Notes: generated by a model not told the origin, from the letters alone. 64,000 nt of DNA from an uncultured Eubacteriales bacterium (GCA_900555665.1 USLX01000001.1:4130-68129), one strand, 5' to 3'; positions 34,541 to 44,494 are shown, numbered from the stretch's first letter. Numbers and translations: made by a program.

Positions 34541-35865
34541 TGGGGCTGCTCCTCCGTAGGATCGGTAAATACTTTGGGGATGGCATAGTCGTGCAGCTCC
34601 CTGGCCACGGCGGCCAGATCAATCGTTGGCCATTTGCCCGCCGCATAGAGAATTTTGCCGCGCACCATCGTCAATACCACGTCGTGCCCCGAGGCCGCGT
34701 AGACCAGATTCGAGAGCAGGTTGTGGCAGGGGATGAGGTGCGGCTGCGTGAAGTCCAGCATGATGAGGTCGGCATCCATCCCGACCTTCAGCTGACCGCA
34801 TTCTTGCTCGCGCCCCTGGGCGCGCGCGCCGCAGGCCGTCGCCATCATGAGCGCCGCCTCCGCCGGGACGGCGGTCGGATCGCCGGTTTTGCCCTTGGCC
34901 ATGAGCGCCGCAGCCTTGATCTCCTCAAAGAGGTCAAGATTGTTGTTCGAGGCCACGGAATCGGTGCCGAGGCAGACGTTCATCCCCGCCTTCACCATGC
35001 CCATCACGTCTGCGCAGCCGGACGCAAGCTTCAGATTGCTCACCGGGCAGTGCGCCGCAGAGACGTGTCGCCTGGCAAGCAGCCGCATGTCCTCTTCCGT
35101 CAGCCAGACGCAGTGCGCCGCGACGGTCGGTACGTCGAACACATGGTGGCAGTCGAGCACTTGCGCGGGCGTGAGGCCGTATTTTTCGACGCACTCGTCG
35201 TGCTCCCGCTTCGTCTCAGACAGATGCACCTGCATGCCGAGCTTTTCGTTGATGGCAAACTCGCTCAGCGCGTCCCAGAGCTGATAGGTTGAGGTATACT
35301 CGGCGTGGACGGAGGCTTCAATTTTGATCCGTCCGTTGTCATATCCCTGCCATTTGTCGCGCAGCGCAACAAGCTCCTGACAGGCCGGGAATTTTTCAAA
35401 GTCAAAGTCGTCGCCGAGGAACATGGTCATTCCGCGCGAAATGTTCGCCTTGATGCCGGATTCTGCCACAGCCTCGCAGATCGCGTCGCAGTGATCATAC
35501 ATATCGGACACCGAAGTCACGCCGAAGCGCAGACATTCCGCGATCCCAAGCAGCGTCGCGGCCTTCACGGCCCGGTCATCCAGATGCGCCTCGCGCGGGA
35601 AGATGTAGTTGTTCAGCCAATCCTGCAGCGTGAGGTCATCCGCATAGCCGCGCAGAATCGTCATCGGCAGATGCGTGTGGCAGTTGATCAGCCCCGGCAT
35701 GAGCACCATGCCGCTGCCGTCGATGATGGTCTGCGGCTGCTCTTCGGGCGCCTTTTTGCCGAGATACGAGATTTTTCCATCCGTCACGCCGAGAAAGCTG
35801 TCTGTCCACACGGACATCCGTTCATCCATCGTGACAATGGAAACATGCGAGAATAAAGTGTCCAT
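34537..35865 (-). CDS. mtaD: Amidohydrolase, MTA/SAH deaminase-like
   Basis: A 442-aa zinc amidohydrolase. Metal ligands are visible as NCHTHLPM (H63, H65), the His of HLSETKREH and the Asp of GTDSVASNN, with HAEYTST in between. Close features are those of 5-methylthioadenosine/S-adenosylhomocysteine deaminases; related enzymes act on guanine or other N-heterocycles, so the substrate assignment is moderate. It sits between hemZ and spoVB on the minus strand, overlapping spoVB by four bases. Confidence 0.85.
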   Translation of the reverse strand: MDTLFSHVSIVTMDERMSVWTDSFLGVTDGKISYLGKKAPEEQPQTIIDGSGMVLMPGLINCHTHLPMTILRGYADDLTLQDWLNNYIFPREAHLDDRAVKAATLLGIAECLRFGVTSVSDMYDHCDAICEAVAESGIKANISRGMTMFLGDDFDFEKFPACQELVALRDKWQGYDNGRIKIEASVHAEYTSTYQLWDALSEFAINEKLGMQVHLSETKREHDECVEKYGLTPAQVLDCHHVFDVPTVAAHCVWLTEEDMRLLARRHVSAAHCPVSNLKLASGCADVMGMVKAGMNVCLGTDSVASNNNLDLFEEIKAAALMAKGKTGDPTAVPAEAALMMATACGARAQGREQECGQLKVGMDADLIMLDFTQPHLIPCHNLLSNLVYAASGHDVVLTMVRGKILYAAGKWPTIDLAAVARELHDYAIPKVFTDPTEEQPQ

Positions 35866-35876
35866 TCCGCGCTCCT

Positions 35877-37337
35877 TTACGCCTGCTCTTCCAAAAGAGC
35901 AAAAATTTCATCCTTCTGCCGCAGAATTGTGTCGATGCGCTGGATATAATCCTGCGGATATTTCGGGTTATGATACCGGGCGAGCTTTTCCTCCGGCAGG
36001 TTGATCTTGTTCATGCCGCCCCCGCCCAGCGAGAGGATCGAGTGCAGCTCTTCCATCATGTATATGTTATAAAGCCCGGTATAGCCCGGCTTGCACCAGC
36101 CGACGTTTTCAAAGCTGCCGGACATGTACTTCTGCCGGTAGAGATAGTAGGGCTCGAAGCCGTCCGCGCGGAGTGCCGCCTCCGCCCCGGCCAGCATCTG
36201 CGCCACGGCCTCCTGGCTCGGCAGCGCCACGCGCCGCTGAAAGAGGTCTGCCCCTTTTTTGAGCGCCAGCGTATGCACCGTGATGTTGCTCGGCCCGAGG
36301 GCCATCACCTGCCGCAGGGACTCGGCAAAGCCCTCCGCCGAGTCGGCGGGCAAACCCGCGATGAGATCCATATTGATATCGTCAAACCCGGCCTCCCGCG
36401 CCTGCCGGAACACGTCTGCGACCGCCGCCGCGCTGTGCCGCCGCCCGACGGCCCGCAGCACCGTGTCAGACATCGTCTGCGGATTGATCGAGATGCGCGT
36501 CGCGCCGCCGGCTTTGATGACGCGGAGCTTCTCCGCGTCCAGCGTGTCGGGCCGGCCGCCCTCCACGGTAAACTCCAAACACCGCGAGAGGTCAAAATGC
36601 GTGTTGATTGCCTCCAGCAGCCGCGCCATCTGCCCGGACGAGAGCGTTGTCGGCGTCCCGCCGCCCATGTAGAGCGTGCGGACATGCCATCCGGATGCGC
36701 GCAGCAGCTTCCCGGTGTATTCCACCTCACGCAGCAGCGCCTCGAGATACGGCGGCAAAAACTCGCCGAACCGCTCCACCGACTCGCTCACAAACGAGCA
36801 GTAGGCGCACCGCGTCGGGCAGAACGGGATGCCGATGTAGATCGAAAGATCCCGCGGGGCCAGCAGCCCCATCGCCTCCACCGTGTGCTCCGAGGCGTCC
36901 ACGCAGAGTCTCGCCCGCGCGGGCGTCACGAAAAATTCGCGCTCCAGCTCCCGCTCGGCCTGCCGCCGCGTCCTGCCCGCGAGCAGCGCCTTGGTTGACA
37001 GCTTGCTTGGCCGCACGCCGGAGAGCGCACCCCAGGGCGGCGCGGTATCCAGAACCTGCATTGCCGCCAGATAATAACTTTGCTGCAAAATGCGCCGCGT
37101 GTGCCGCACGTCGGCTTTTTCAAGCGGCAGCCGCTTCACCGCGCGCCCGGTCTTCCCGTTCCAGCGGATCTTCGCCGTGGCCGTCACATAGGTTTTCCCG
37201 GTAAACAGGCTCGACACCGCCCCGTTTTCGCCCTCGGCGAACGGCGCGGTGACAAATTCACTCGCCTCCGAGGCAAACAGCTGCATCTGCAGCTGCTCGA
37301 CCGGATAGCGTTCCGTATGATTGAGATATAATTTCAT
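35877..37337 (-). CDS. hemZ: Coproporphyrinogen dehydrogenase HemZ (radical SAM)
   Basis: A 486-aa radical-SAM protein. The cluster motif CPTRCAYC (C173, C177, C180) follows an N-terminal domain of about 160 residues that distinguishes HemZ from HemN. Other family segments are LYMGGGTPTTLS, EFTVEGGRPDTL, ISINPQTMSDTVL and GCGGG-like LGGGGMNKI. HemZ is assigned to anaerobic oxidation of coproporphyrinogen III, though some HemW-like proteins have other roles. The ATG at 37337 overlaps the MBL-hydrolase stop as ATGA. Confidence 0.93.
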   Translation of the reverse strand: MKLYLNHTERYPVEQLQMQLFASEASEFVTAPFAEGENGAVSSLFTGKTYVTATAKIRWNGKTGRAVKRLPLEKADVRHTRRILQQSYYLAAMQVLDTAPPWGALSGVRPSKLSTKALLAGRTRRQAERELEREFFVTPARARLCVDASEHTVEAMGLLAPRDLSIYIGIPFCPTRCAYCSFVSESVERFGEFLPPYLEALLREVEYTGKLLRASGWHVRTLYMGGGTPTTLSSGQMARLLEAINTHFDLSRCLEFTVEGGRPDTLDAEKLRVIKAGGATRISINPQTMSDTVLRAVGRRHSAAAVADVFRQAREAGFDDINMDLIAGLPADSAEGFAESLRQVMALGPSNITVHTLALKKGADLFQRRVALPSQEAVAQMLAGAEAALRADGFEPYYLYRQKYMSGSFENVGWCKPGYTGLYNIYMMEELHSILSLGGGGMNKINLPEEKLARYHNPKYPQDYIQRIDTILRQKDEIFALLEEQA

Positions 37338-37936
37338 GCCTTCAGCGCCTCGCGCATCCAGGGGTTCCACTGCCGCTCGGCGTCCAGCGTGCTTTCCTCC
37401 ATGTGCCCCGGCAGCACGCGCAGATTCCCCGGCAGCTGCCCGAGCCTGCGCAGCGATTCCATCATCGCCCGCTGGTCGCCGCCCTTGAAATCCGTCCTGC
37501 CGCAGCTCCCGGCGAACAGCGTGTCGCCCGAAAACAGCCAATCGCCCGCCAGCAGACACACGCCCCCCGGCGTATGCCCCGGCGTGGCGATCACACGGAT
37601 GCGGATATGCCCCAGCGTCAGCTCGTCGCCATCCTCATAGGTGTTCGTAAAAATCAGCCGCCCGTGCGTCATCTCCGCCGGGTCGGTCGAATCCGCCTTG
37701 CTGACGTAAACCGGCGCGCCGGTCCGCTCATGCAGCACCTTCAGCCCGCCGATGTGGTCATAGTGGGCGTGCGTCAGCAAAATCATCCGCAGCGTCAGCC
37801 CGTTCTGCGCCAGATCGTCTGCAATCTTCTGCCCCGCTGCGCCGGGGTCGATGACGGCGGCCTCCATCGTCTGCTCGTCCCAGAGGATGTAGCAGTTCGT
37901 GGCCAGCGGCCCGAGCACCATGGTCTCCAATTTCAT
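37334..37936 (-). CDS. MBL-fold metallo-hydrolase (glyoxalase II-like)
   Basis: A 200-aa metallo-beta-lactamase-fold protein with THAHYDHIGG (HxHxDH), TPGHTPGGVCL, FSGDTLF and PGHMEESTL for the two-metal site. It belongs to the YqgX/GloB-like group that hydrolyses thioesters; physiological substrate unknown. GAGGAACAGGGT precedes the ATG. It is next to dtd and hemZ, an arrangement often seen after relA in Clostridia. Confidence 0.92.
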   Translation of the reverse strand: MKLETMVLGPLATNCYILWDEQTMEAAVIDPGAAGQKIADDLAQNGLTLRMILLTHAHYDHIGGLKVLHERTGAPVYVSKADSTDPAEMTHGRLIFTNTYEDGDELTLGHIRIRVIATPGHTPGGVCLLAGDWLFSGDTLFAGSCGRTDFKGGDQRAMMESLRRLGQLPGNLRVLPGHMEESTLDAERQWNPWMREALKA

Positions 37937-37946
37937 ACCCTGTTCC

Positions 37947-38396
37947 TCACTTCAAGTCGTTTGTGTCCACAATCAGCGTCACCGGTCCGTGATTTTCCGA
38001 TGTCACCAGCATGTCCGCGCCAAACTCACCGTGCTCCGGCGGGAAGCCCAGCCGCGCGCATTCTGACAGAAACTGTTCATAGAGCGGGATGGCAACTTCC
38101 GGCCGCGCCGCGCCGATGAAGCTCGGCCGCCGCCCATGGCTCACGTCGCCGTAGAGCGTAAACTGGCTCACTACGAGGACGCTGCCGCCCACGTCGGCCA
38201 GACTCAAATTCATCTTGTCGTTTTCATCCCGGAATACGCGCAGGCCAAGGATCTTCTCGGCCAGCTTGCGGCATTTTTCCGGGGTATCGTCGGGTGCAAT
38301 GCCGAGCAGGATCAAAAATCCCTGCCCAATCTGCCCGTGAATTTCGCTCTCAATGGCGACCGACGCGGATTTGACCCGCGTGACAACTGCTTTCAT
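37947..38396 (-). CDS. dtd: D-aminoacyl-tRNA deacylase
   Basis: A 149-aa Dtd protein that removes D-amino acids or glycine mischarged on tRNA. Landmarks are MKAVVTRVKSASV at the start, VVSQFTLYGD with GRRPSF, and the C-terminal NHGPVTLIVD that supplies the cross-subunit Gly-cisPro-type motif. Full length. GGAGAA lies 9 nt before the ATG. It forms the conserved relA-dtd pair. Confidence 0.96.
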   Translation of the reverse strand: MKAVVTRVKSASVAIESEIHGQIGQGFLILLGIAPDDTPEKCRKLAEKILGLRVFRDENDKMNLSLADVGGSVLVVSQFTLYGDVSHGRRPSFIGAARPEVAIPLYEQFLSECARLGFPPEHGEFGADMLVTSENHGPVTLIVDTNDLK

Positions 38397-38461
38397 ACAA
38401 ATGGTTTCTCCAAATATTAAATCTATTTTTCAGGCTGCCTCGCCCGGTCTTTCACCGGTCA

Positions 38462-40633
38462 TCAGCCATTCCCTCTGTGGACATCCTTCACGCCGGAGAT
38501 CCCGCGCAGACGGCCCCGAACCGCTTCCAGCTCCTTGAGGTCGTGCACCGGGAAATTCAGCGACACATAGGCCGTCCCGTCTCCGGCCGGCTTGGCGGTC
38601 ATCGCTGTGATGCGCAGCCGCGCCGCGGTCATCACGGTTGCAATGTCGAGCATCAGCCCCGCCCGGTCCTCGGCCACCAGTGCCAGCTCCGTGGCAAACG
38701 TCGCGTCCGGCGTCTCGGCCCAGCGCACCGGAACCCACCGGCCCCGCTGCTCAGGGTCGAGCGCGTTTTTTGCATTCGGACAGTCCCGCCGGTGAACCGA
38801 CACGCCATAGCCCTTCGTGATAAAGCCGATGATATCGTCGCCGGGAACGGGCGTGCAGCAGCGGCTGTACTTGATGGGACAGGAGCCGATATCCTCCACA
38901 ATGACGCCGGACCGGCTCGTCGTGGGCTGCTGCTGTTGCTTGCCGAGCGAGAGCAGCTCCTTCGGCGTCATATTGCGGCTGGCCTTGGTCAGCTCGTCGC
39001 GCACGCGGCCCACGGCCTTCATCGCCGTCAGTCCGCCGTAGCCGATGGCGGCATACATATCGTCGAGGCTCTCAAAGCTGATCCGCTTGAGCACCATCGG
39101 CCGCACGTCGTCCTGCTGCATGATGGCCGGATCAATGCCGATGTGCCGCAGCTCCGACTCGAAGCTCAGCTTGCCGCGCGCGATGTTCTCCTCACGCTTT
39201 TCTTTCTTAAACCACTGCTTGATCTTGATCCGCGCCTGGTTCGACCGGCAGATGTTCAGCCAGTCGCGGCTCGGCCCCTTCGCGCTCTTCGAGGTCAAAA
39301 CCTCGACAATGTCGCCGTTGTGCAGCTGCGCGTCGTAGCTCGCAATGCGGTTATTCACCTTCGCGCCGATCATCGAGTTGCCGACGGCGGAGTGGATGGC
39401 GTAGGCAAAGTCAATCGGCGTCGAGCCCGCGGGCAGGTTGATGACCTTGCCCTTCGGCGTGAACACGAAGACCTCGTCGTCGAACATGTCGACTTTCAGC
39501 GAGTGGATATAGTCGTCCGCCTCGGTGTCTTGCTGATTCTCGAGCAGCCGCCGCACCCACTCGAACTCCTTTTCCGAGCCCTCGCCCGCGTGCTGCTTGT
39601 ATTTCCAGTGCGCCGCGACGCCGTATTCCGCCGTCTGGTGCATCTCCCACGTCCGGATCTGAACCTCGAACGGAATGCCCTGCTTGCCGATGACCGTCGT
39701 GTGCAGCGACTGATACATGTTCGGCTTCGGCGTCGAGATATAGTCCTTAAACCGCCCCGGAATCGGGCTGAACAGGTCGTGGATGTGGCCGAGGACGTTA
39801 TAGCAGTCCGCAATGTCATCCACGATCACGCGGAAGGCATAGAGGTCATAGAGCTCGTCGATGGTCTTGTTCTGCGCACGCATCTTGCGGTAGATGGAAT
39901 AGGTGTGCTTGATGCGTCCATAGATCGACCCGTGGATGCCGACCGACGCCAGCCGCTCCGTGATCTTCGACTGGATCGCGTTCATGAAATTGTTGGAGCT
40001 CTCTTCGTTCTCCTTCAAATAGTCGATGATTTGCTGATATCCCTCGGGATCGAGGTACTGCAGCGATGTGTCCTCCAGCTCCCACTTGATCTTCTGCATG
40101 CCGAGCCGATGCGCCAGCGGCGCGTAGATCTCCATTGTCTCCATGGACTTGGACACCTGCTTGGCCGGTGTCTGGTATTCGAGCGTGCGCATATTGTGCA
40201 GCCGGTCGGAGATCTTGATGAGGATGACGCGGATGTCCTTGCTCATTGCCATGAACATCTTGCGCAGATTCTCCATTTGCTGCTCTTCCATCGTCGAATA
40301 CTGCACGCGCGTCAGCTTCGTGACGCCCTCCACCAACTCGGCGACCGTCCGCCCAAAGAGCTTCGTGATCTCATCAAAGCTCGCGTCCGTGTCCTCCAGG
40401 CAGTCGTGCAGCAGCGCCGCTGCAATCGCGTCGGTGTCGAGGCCGATCTCCGCCACGATCTCCGCCACGGCCAGCGGATGGATGATATAGGGCTCGCCGG
40501 ACTTGCGCAGCTGCGTTTTGTGCTTCTCGTCGGCGTATTCAAAGGCCCGCTGAATGACGTCCAGATCGGCCGAAGGGGAATAGCGCTTCACGGCCTGCAT
40601 CATGGACGCATAATGTTCTTCTCTGGTTTCCAT
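38462..40633 (-). CDS. relA: Bifunctional (p)ppGpp synthetase/hydrolase
   Basis: A 723-aa Rel protein. The hydrolase domain has an intact HD motif (LLHDCLEDT, residues 76-81); the synthetase domain follows (GRIKHTYSIYRKM, YDLYAFRVIV); then TGS (about 385-445, FVFTPKGKVINLPAG), a zinc-finger/helical region with CCTPVPGDDIIGF, and a C-terminal ACT domain (about 650-720). It makes and degrades the stringent-response alarmone. The ATG directly follows the recJ stop (TAAATG), with AGGAGA as ribosome site inside recJ. Confidence 0.97.
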   Translation of the reverse strand: METREEHYASMMQAVKRYSPSADLDVIQRAFEYADEKHKTQLRKSGEPYIIHPLAVAEIVAEIGLDTDAIAAALLHDCLEDTDASFDEITKLFGRTVAELVEGVTKLTRVQYSTMEEQQMENLRKMFMAMSKDIRVILIKISDRLHNMRTLEYQTPAKQVSKSMETMEIYAPLAHRLGMQKIKWELEDTSLQYLDPEGYQQIIDYLKENEESSNNFMNAIQSKITERLASVGIHGSIYGRIKHTYSIYRKMRAQNKTIDELYDLYAFRVIVDDIADCYNVLGHIHDLFSPIPGRFKDYISTPKPNMYQSLHTTVIGKQGIPFEVQIRTWEMHQTAEYGVAAHWKYKQHAGEGSEKEFEWVRRLLENQQDTEADDYIHSLKVDMFDDEVFVFTPKGKVINLPAGSTPIDFAYAIHSAVGNSMIGAKVNNRIASYDAQLHNGDIVEVLTSKSAKGPSRDWLNICRSNQARIKIKQWFKKEKREENIARGKLSFESELRHIGIDPAIMQQDDVRPMVLKRISFESLDDMYAAIGYGGLTAMKAVGRVRDELTKASRNMTPKELLSLGKQQQQPTTSRSGVIVEDIGSCPIKYSRCCTPVPGDDIIGFITKGYGVSVHRRDCPNAKNALDPEQRGRWVPVRWAETPDATFATELALVAEDRAGLMLDIATVMTAARLRITAMTAKPAGDGTAYVSLNFPVHDLKELEAVRGRLRGISGVKDVHRGNG

Positions 40634-42697
40634 TTAGTCTCCTGCCTTCTGCTTTTTCAGATGAATGAGGATGGCGCTCTGCGTGAGATCCACCTTTTTT
40701 CCTTCGCTTGTCAGCCGGATGCGGAGGGATTTTGGCCGCTGCTCGAGCGCAAGCAGACCCTGCTCGGCGAATACCTCCAGACAGACCCATGTCTTGCCCG
40801 GGCAGCACGGTATCGCGGCAAAGCGCGCGATTTTCCGGCTGAGGCATCCGACGTCCTCCTGCAGACAGCCGCCCTCGGCGTTCGAGGTCAGATACCGCCA
40901 GACCGCTACAAAGTCCTGCCGATCCGGCAGCAGCGCCCCGGCTTCCTCCGCCGTCAGCGCCTCGCCGGCCAGATGCCGTCCGTAGAGCACCCGTGCCGCG
41001 TCCTGCACGCTTCTGGCCGCCTCGTCCGGCCGGATATCGACCAGATTCAGCTGCACCGTGCGCAGCCCGCGGTATTCGTTGATCTGCGGCGTAAATGCAA
41101 TGTCCACCACGTCCCCCAGGCTGATGGCCGCGAGGCGTGCCGTCGTGGAGAAGAAGATTGCGCCCCAGCTGCAGCGCCCGCTCGTCAGCCGCAGCCGCAG
41201 ATGTTTCCCGCCGCCGACCTCCGTCAGATCCGCGATGCTCAGGCCCCGCAGCAGCAGCAGCGGCCGCGGACACCCGGCCCCGCAGGGCTCCAGTTCGTCG
41301 AGCGCCTCTACATTCGCCAGCGTCAGCAGCTGCGGCGGCACCTCGCAGTCAATCTTCAGATCCGCCTGGCATTCCTCCGACTGCCGGAACGTATGCGCCA
41401 GCTTCCCGATCTCCTCGCGGAAGCGGTCGATGTTTTCCCGCCGGATGGTAAAGCCCGCCGCCAGTTCATGCCCGCCGTAGCTCTCGAGCAGCGGCGAGAG
41501 CGTCTTGAGCGAGGCGAAGAGGTTGAAGCCCCCGTGCGAGCGCGACGAGGCCTTCCCCTTATCGCCGTCCAGACAGATGAGAAACGCCGGGCAGCTATAT
41601 TCCTCCGCCAACCGCGACGCCACAATTCCAACCACGCCCTGGTGCCAGTTTTCGCTTGCCAGCACGATGGCCTCCGGCCGCCCGCCTGCGGGCAGCATGG
41701 CCACGGCCTCGCGGTAGATGTCCGCCTCGATCTCCTGCCGCTTCCGGTTCAGGCGGCAGAGCTCCGACGCCAGCTCTACGGCGCGCGAGGCGTCCTTGGT
41801 CAAAAAAAGATCCGTCGCAATGCCGACCTGCCCCATGCGCCCGGCCGCATTGATGCGCGGCGCCAGCGTATAGCCGATGGTTCCGGCGGTGATCTTGCCG
41901 CGCCCGATGGCGCACTCGGCCATCAGCGCTGCCACGCCCACGCGCTTCGGATTTTCCAATGCCCGCAGCCCCGCGGCCACCATCGTCCGGTTTTCTCCCG
42001 TCAGCGGCATCACGTCGGCCACGGTTCCGAGGCACAGAAAGTCGCAGTATTCCTGCAGCAGCGCCCCGGCGTCCCCGCCGATGGCGCAGGCCAGCTTGAA
42101 AGCCACGCCCACGCCCGCCAGTTCCGCCGCCGGCTGGGGCTGGTCGGGCCGGTGCGGGTCGACCACCGCGATGGCCTCCGGCAGCTCGGCTTTGCATTCA
42201 TGATGGTCGGTGATCACCAGCTCCATCCCGAGCGCGCGGCAGAGCGCCGCCTCGTCGTTTGCCGTGATCCCGCAGTCCACCGTCACAATCAGCTGCACGC
42301 CCTGCGCCTTCAGGCTACGCAGGGCCAGCTCGTTCAGACCGTAGCCCTCCTCCAGCCGCGCCGGAATGTAGCTTGTGACGCGCGCGCCCTGCTTTTGCAG
42401 AAAATCCGTCAGCAGACACGTCGCCGTGATCCCGTCGACGTCATAATCGCCGAACACGCAGACTGCCTCGCGCCGTTCAATCGCCCGGCGTACCCGCCGG
42501 GCGGCCTTTTCCATATCCAGCAGGGCAAATGGGTCGGAGAGCGGCTCATTTGCCGCCAGAAAATTGCGTGCCGCCTGCAAATCCGTATAGCCGCGGCTGC
42601 ACATCACCGCCGCCGTCAGCGGCGAAAATCCGGCCTCTGCCATCGCCCGTGCTTCCGCCGGGCGATAGGACGAGACCGTCCAGGTTCCGTACTTCAA
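40634..42697 (-). CDS. recJ: Single-stranded-DNA-specific exonuclease RecJ
   Basis: A 687-aa DHH-family 5'-3' exonuclease of recombination repair. Motifs DYDVDG (84-89), TDHHECK (about 163-169) and the DHHA1 GGH motif (SYGGHELAAGFT) are present, followed by an OB domain. The frame is open further upstream, but the promoter (-10 at 42738-42743) lies there, so the TTG at 42697, where homology begins and GGATG lies about 12 nt upstream, is taken as start. It heads the block running through relA. Confidence 0.93.
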   Translation of the reverse strand: MKYGTWTVSSYRPAEARAMAEAGFSPLTAAVMCSRGYTDLQAARNFLAANEPLSDPFALLDMEKAARRVRRAIERREAVCVFGDYDVDGITATCLLTDFLQKQGARVTSYIPARLEEGYGLNELALRSLKAQGVQLIVTVDCGITANDEAALCRALGMELVITDHHECKAELPEAIAVVDPHRPDQPQPAAELAGVGVAFKLACAIGGDAGALLQEYCDFLCLGTVADVMPLTGENRTMVAAGLRALENPKRVGVAALMAECAIGRGKITAGTIGYTLAPRINAAGRMGQVGIATDLFLTKDASRAVELASELCRLNRKRQEIEADIYREAVAMLPAGGRPEAIVLASENWHQGVVGIVASRLAEEYSCPAFLICLDGDKGKASSRSHGGFNLFASLKTLSPLLESYGGHELAAGFTIRRENIDRFREEIGKLAHTFRQSEECQADLKIDCEVPPQLLTLANVEALDELEPCGAGCPRPLLLLRGLSIADLTEVGGGKHLRLRLTSGRCSWGAIFFSTTARLAAISLGDVVDIAFTPQINEYRGLRTVQLNLVDIRPDEAARSVQDAARVLYGRHLAGEALTAEEAGALLPDRQDFVAVWRYLTSNAEGGCLQEDVGCLSRKIARFAAIPCCPGKTWVCLEVFAEQGLLALEQRPKSLRIRLTSEGKKVDLTQSAILIHLKKQKAGD

Positions 42698-42737
42698 TTT
42701 CGATACACATCCATCATATTCTATTTCTTTTTCCGCT

Positions 42738-42766
42738 ATTATAGCATCCTGCACCCGATTTCACAA
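42738..42766 (-). promoter_or_regulatory. Promoter of recJ-relA block
   Basis: On the minus strand TTGTGA (42761-42766), 17-nt spacer, TATAAT (42738-42743). It falls inside the longest open frame of recJ and therefore decides for the shorter start. The rest of the gap up to 42957 holds no recognisable gene. Confidence 0.8.
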
Positions 42767-42957
42767 TAAAAAATATATGAACAATCTGCCCCATCCCTCA
42801 AAAATCCAAAACATTCGCCCCGCCCGTCCGCCAAAGCCCGCCTCCCGGCGGAAAGAGCGGCTAGGCGGAACACAGGCGGCCGCACGCAAAATTTTCCGCG
42901 CCGCCCGATTTCAAAATCAAATCCCGATCCCAAACCGCCCGCGTCTTCTCCAAAACG

Positions 42958-42998
42958 CAAAAAGCTCCCCCGCCGCCCAGAGCAGGCGGCAGGGGAGA
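42958..42998 (-). terminator. Terminator of dacF-type gene
   Basis: On the minus strand, stem CTCCCCTGCCGCC / GGCGGCGGGGGAG with TGCTCTG loop followed by CTTTTTG, about 30 nt past the stop codon at 43027. Confidence 0.88.
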
Positions 42999-43026
42999 GA
43001 ATCGAAAAGGTCAAAAGTCCCGGCGC

Positions 43027-44307
43027 TCAATCGCCGCAATACTCCGTATAGAGCGCCGCATGGTCCTCCACGCAAAAATCCCCGGTCCAGGCATGTGCCG
43101 TCACGCAGACGACGTCCCGGCCGTTTGCGGCCTTGCCGAAGCTCGCGCAGCAGTTCATCGCCTGTGAGGTAAAGCCGGTTTTTGCGCCTTCCACCGCCGC
43201 CTCGCCCAGTTCATACTGCCCGATGCGGTAGAGGAATTTGTTGATCATCGCCACGCCCTCCGGATTCTGCTCCGTCGCGGCGGACGTATAGCTTACGGCG
43301 CAGAGCGCCGCGCGGCAGCGCTCGTTGGCCATCGCAGCCTCCAAAATGACGGCCATCTCCCGCGCCGTGGTGTAGTGCTCCTCATCGTGCAATCCGCTGT
43401 CGTTGACAAAGTGGGTATTGCGCAGCCCCAGCTCCGCCGCCTTCTCATTCATCAGCGCAACAAAGCCCTCCGTGCTGCCCGCAATCGTCAGCGCCAGCGC
43501 CTCGGTTGCCTCCGCGCCGGAGGGGAGCAGCGCCCCGTAAACCAGGTCGGTCATCGAGACTTCTTCCCCGTTCACAAAGCCCGCCATCGTCGCATCCGAC
43601 AAAAACAGCGGATCGATGATGGCCTGCGTCATGGTGAACGTCGCATCCCAGTCTGTGATCTGCTCACAGGCGACAAGCGCGGTCATCACCTTCGTCATCG
43701 ACGCCGGATAGATCTTCGCGTCCGGCTCCTTTTCGGCGATCACCGTGTTCGTCTCCAGATCGATCAAAATGGCGTTTTCGCTGTAAAGCTCGAGATCGAG
43801 CGTCTGCGTCGCGTCCGTCTCTACGGCAAGGGCCGGCGCGGCGGGTGTTACCGTCGCTGCTTCCTCCGGCCCGGCAGGGGAATCGTCGGGGCCCTCCCCG
43901 GTGGGGTCTTCTGCGGGCTCCTCATCCGGTGCCTTTGCGGGCAGCTCCTCGGGTTCTTCTACGGGAGTTTCCTCGGGCACCGCCTCCGGTTCTGCCGGTT
44001 CCGCTCCCGCCGGATCGGCCGGGGCCTCCGGCGCAGGAGCCGGGGCCTGCGCGGTGTCCTCGCGGGGCAAAAGCTCGTCGACCACATAATGCTTCAGCAA
44101 AAACGCCGCCCCGCCGACCAGCGCAATCATCGCCAGCACCAGCAGTGCCGCGAGAAATCCGTGCTTGTTCCGGCTGCGCTTGCGTTCGCGCACGCGGCTG
44201 CGGTTCATCGCCCGCGTTATGCCGAGCGCCTGCGGGCCTTCTGCCGGGCACTGCGCGCCGGGCTGTGCCTGTGTATCTTCCGTCCGGATGTTCTGGTTCT
44301 GTTCCAT
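43027..44307 (-). CDS. D-alanyl-D-alanine carboxypeptidase (DacF type)
   Basis: A 426-aa penicillin-binding protein of the S11 family. Order: basic cytoplasmic N-terminus, membrane helix (about 51-71), a Pro/Glu-rich linker of roughly 85 residues, then the peptidase domain. The active-site SMTK is at 203-206, the second motif is SGL (NDSGLHDEEHYTT), and KTG is in GAKTGFTSQ. It trims peptidoglycan stem peptides outside the membrane. The signal helix is uncleaved-looking, unlike secreted DacF. CAGGAGAG lies upstream of the ATG. Confidence 0.9.
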   Translation of the reverse strand: MEQNQNIRTEDTQAQPGAQCPAEGPQALGITRAMNRSRVRERKRSRNKHGFLAALLVLAMIALVGGAAFLLKHYVVDELLPREDTAQAPAPAPEAPADPAGAEPAEPEAVPEETPVEEPEELPAKAPDEEPAEDPTGEGPDDSPAGPEEAATVTPAAPALAVETDATQTLDLELYSENAILIDLETNTVIAEKEPDAKIYPASMTKVMTALVACEQITDWDATFTMTQAIIDPLFLSDATMAGFVNGEEVSMTDLVYGALLPSGAEATEALALTIAGSTEGFVALMNEKAAELGLRNTHFVNDSGLHDEEHYTTAREMAVILEAAMANERCRAALCAVSYTSAATEQNPEGVAMINKFLYRIGQYELGEAAVEGAKTGFTSQAMNCCASFGKAANGRDVVCVTAHAWTGDFCVEDHAALYTEYCGD

Positions 44308-44420
44308 ACCGGTCTCTCCTGATTGTATGCCAAGTTTCGCCGCAGCCGCGGCGGAGCTATTATAGCATGCTTTTCCTCATTCGTAAATCTTATAAAAAAT
44401 TTAATATTTCCTGACTTCTC

Positions 44421-44456
44421 TACAAAAAACGCGGGATTCTACTGCCAGTAGAATCC
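44421..44456 (-). terminator. Terminator-like hairpin upstream of dacF-type gene
   Basis: On the minus strand, stem GGATTCTAC / GTAGAATCC with a 5-nt loop, followed by GCG and six T. No minus-strand gene lies before it, so it either ends a short transcript or is an attenuator in the leader of the carboxypeptidase gene 115 nt downstream. Confidence 0.55.
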
Positions 44457-44494
44457 TGCATTTGAGGCGTAGAGCGAAAAAACGAGACTCGTGC

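Noticed and set aside
38477..42769. A 1430-codon plus-strand open frame opposite relA and recJ
   Set aside because: It is antisense to two unmistakable genes, has repetitive His/Arg/Gln-rich composition typical of the complementary frame in GC-rich DNA, and shows no domain or ribosome site.
42739..43014. A 91-codon minus-strand frame between the dacF-type gene and recJ
   Set aside because: It overlaps the terminator and the recJ promoter, and its composition is not protein-like.
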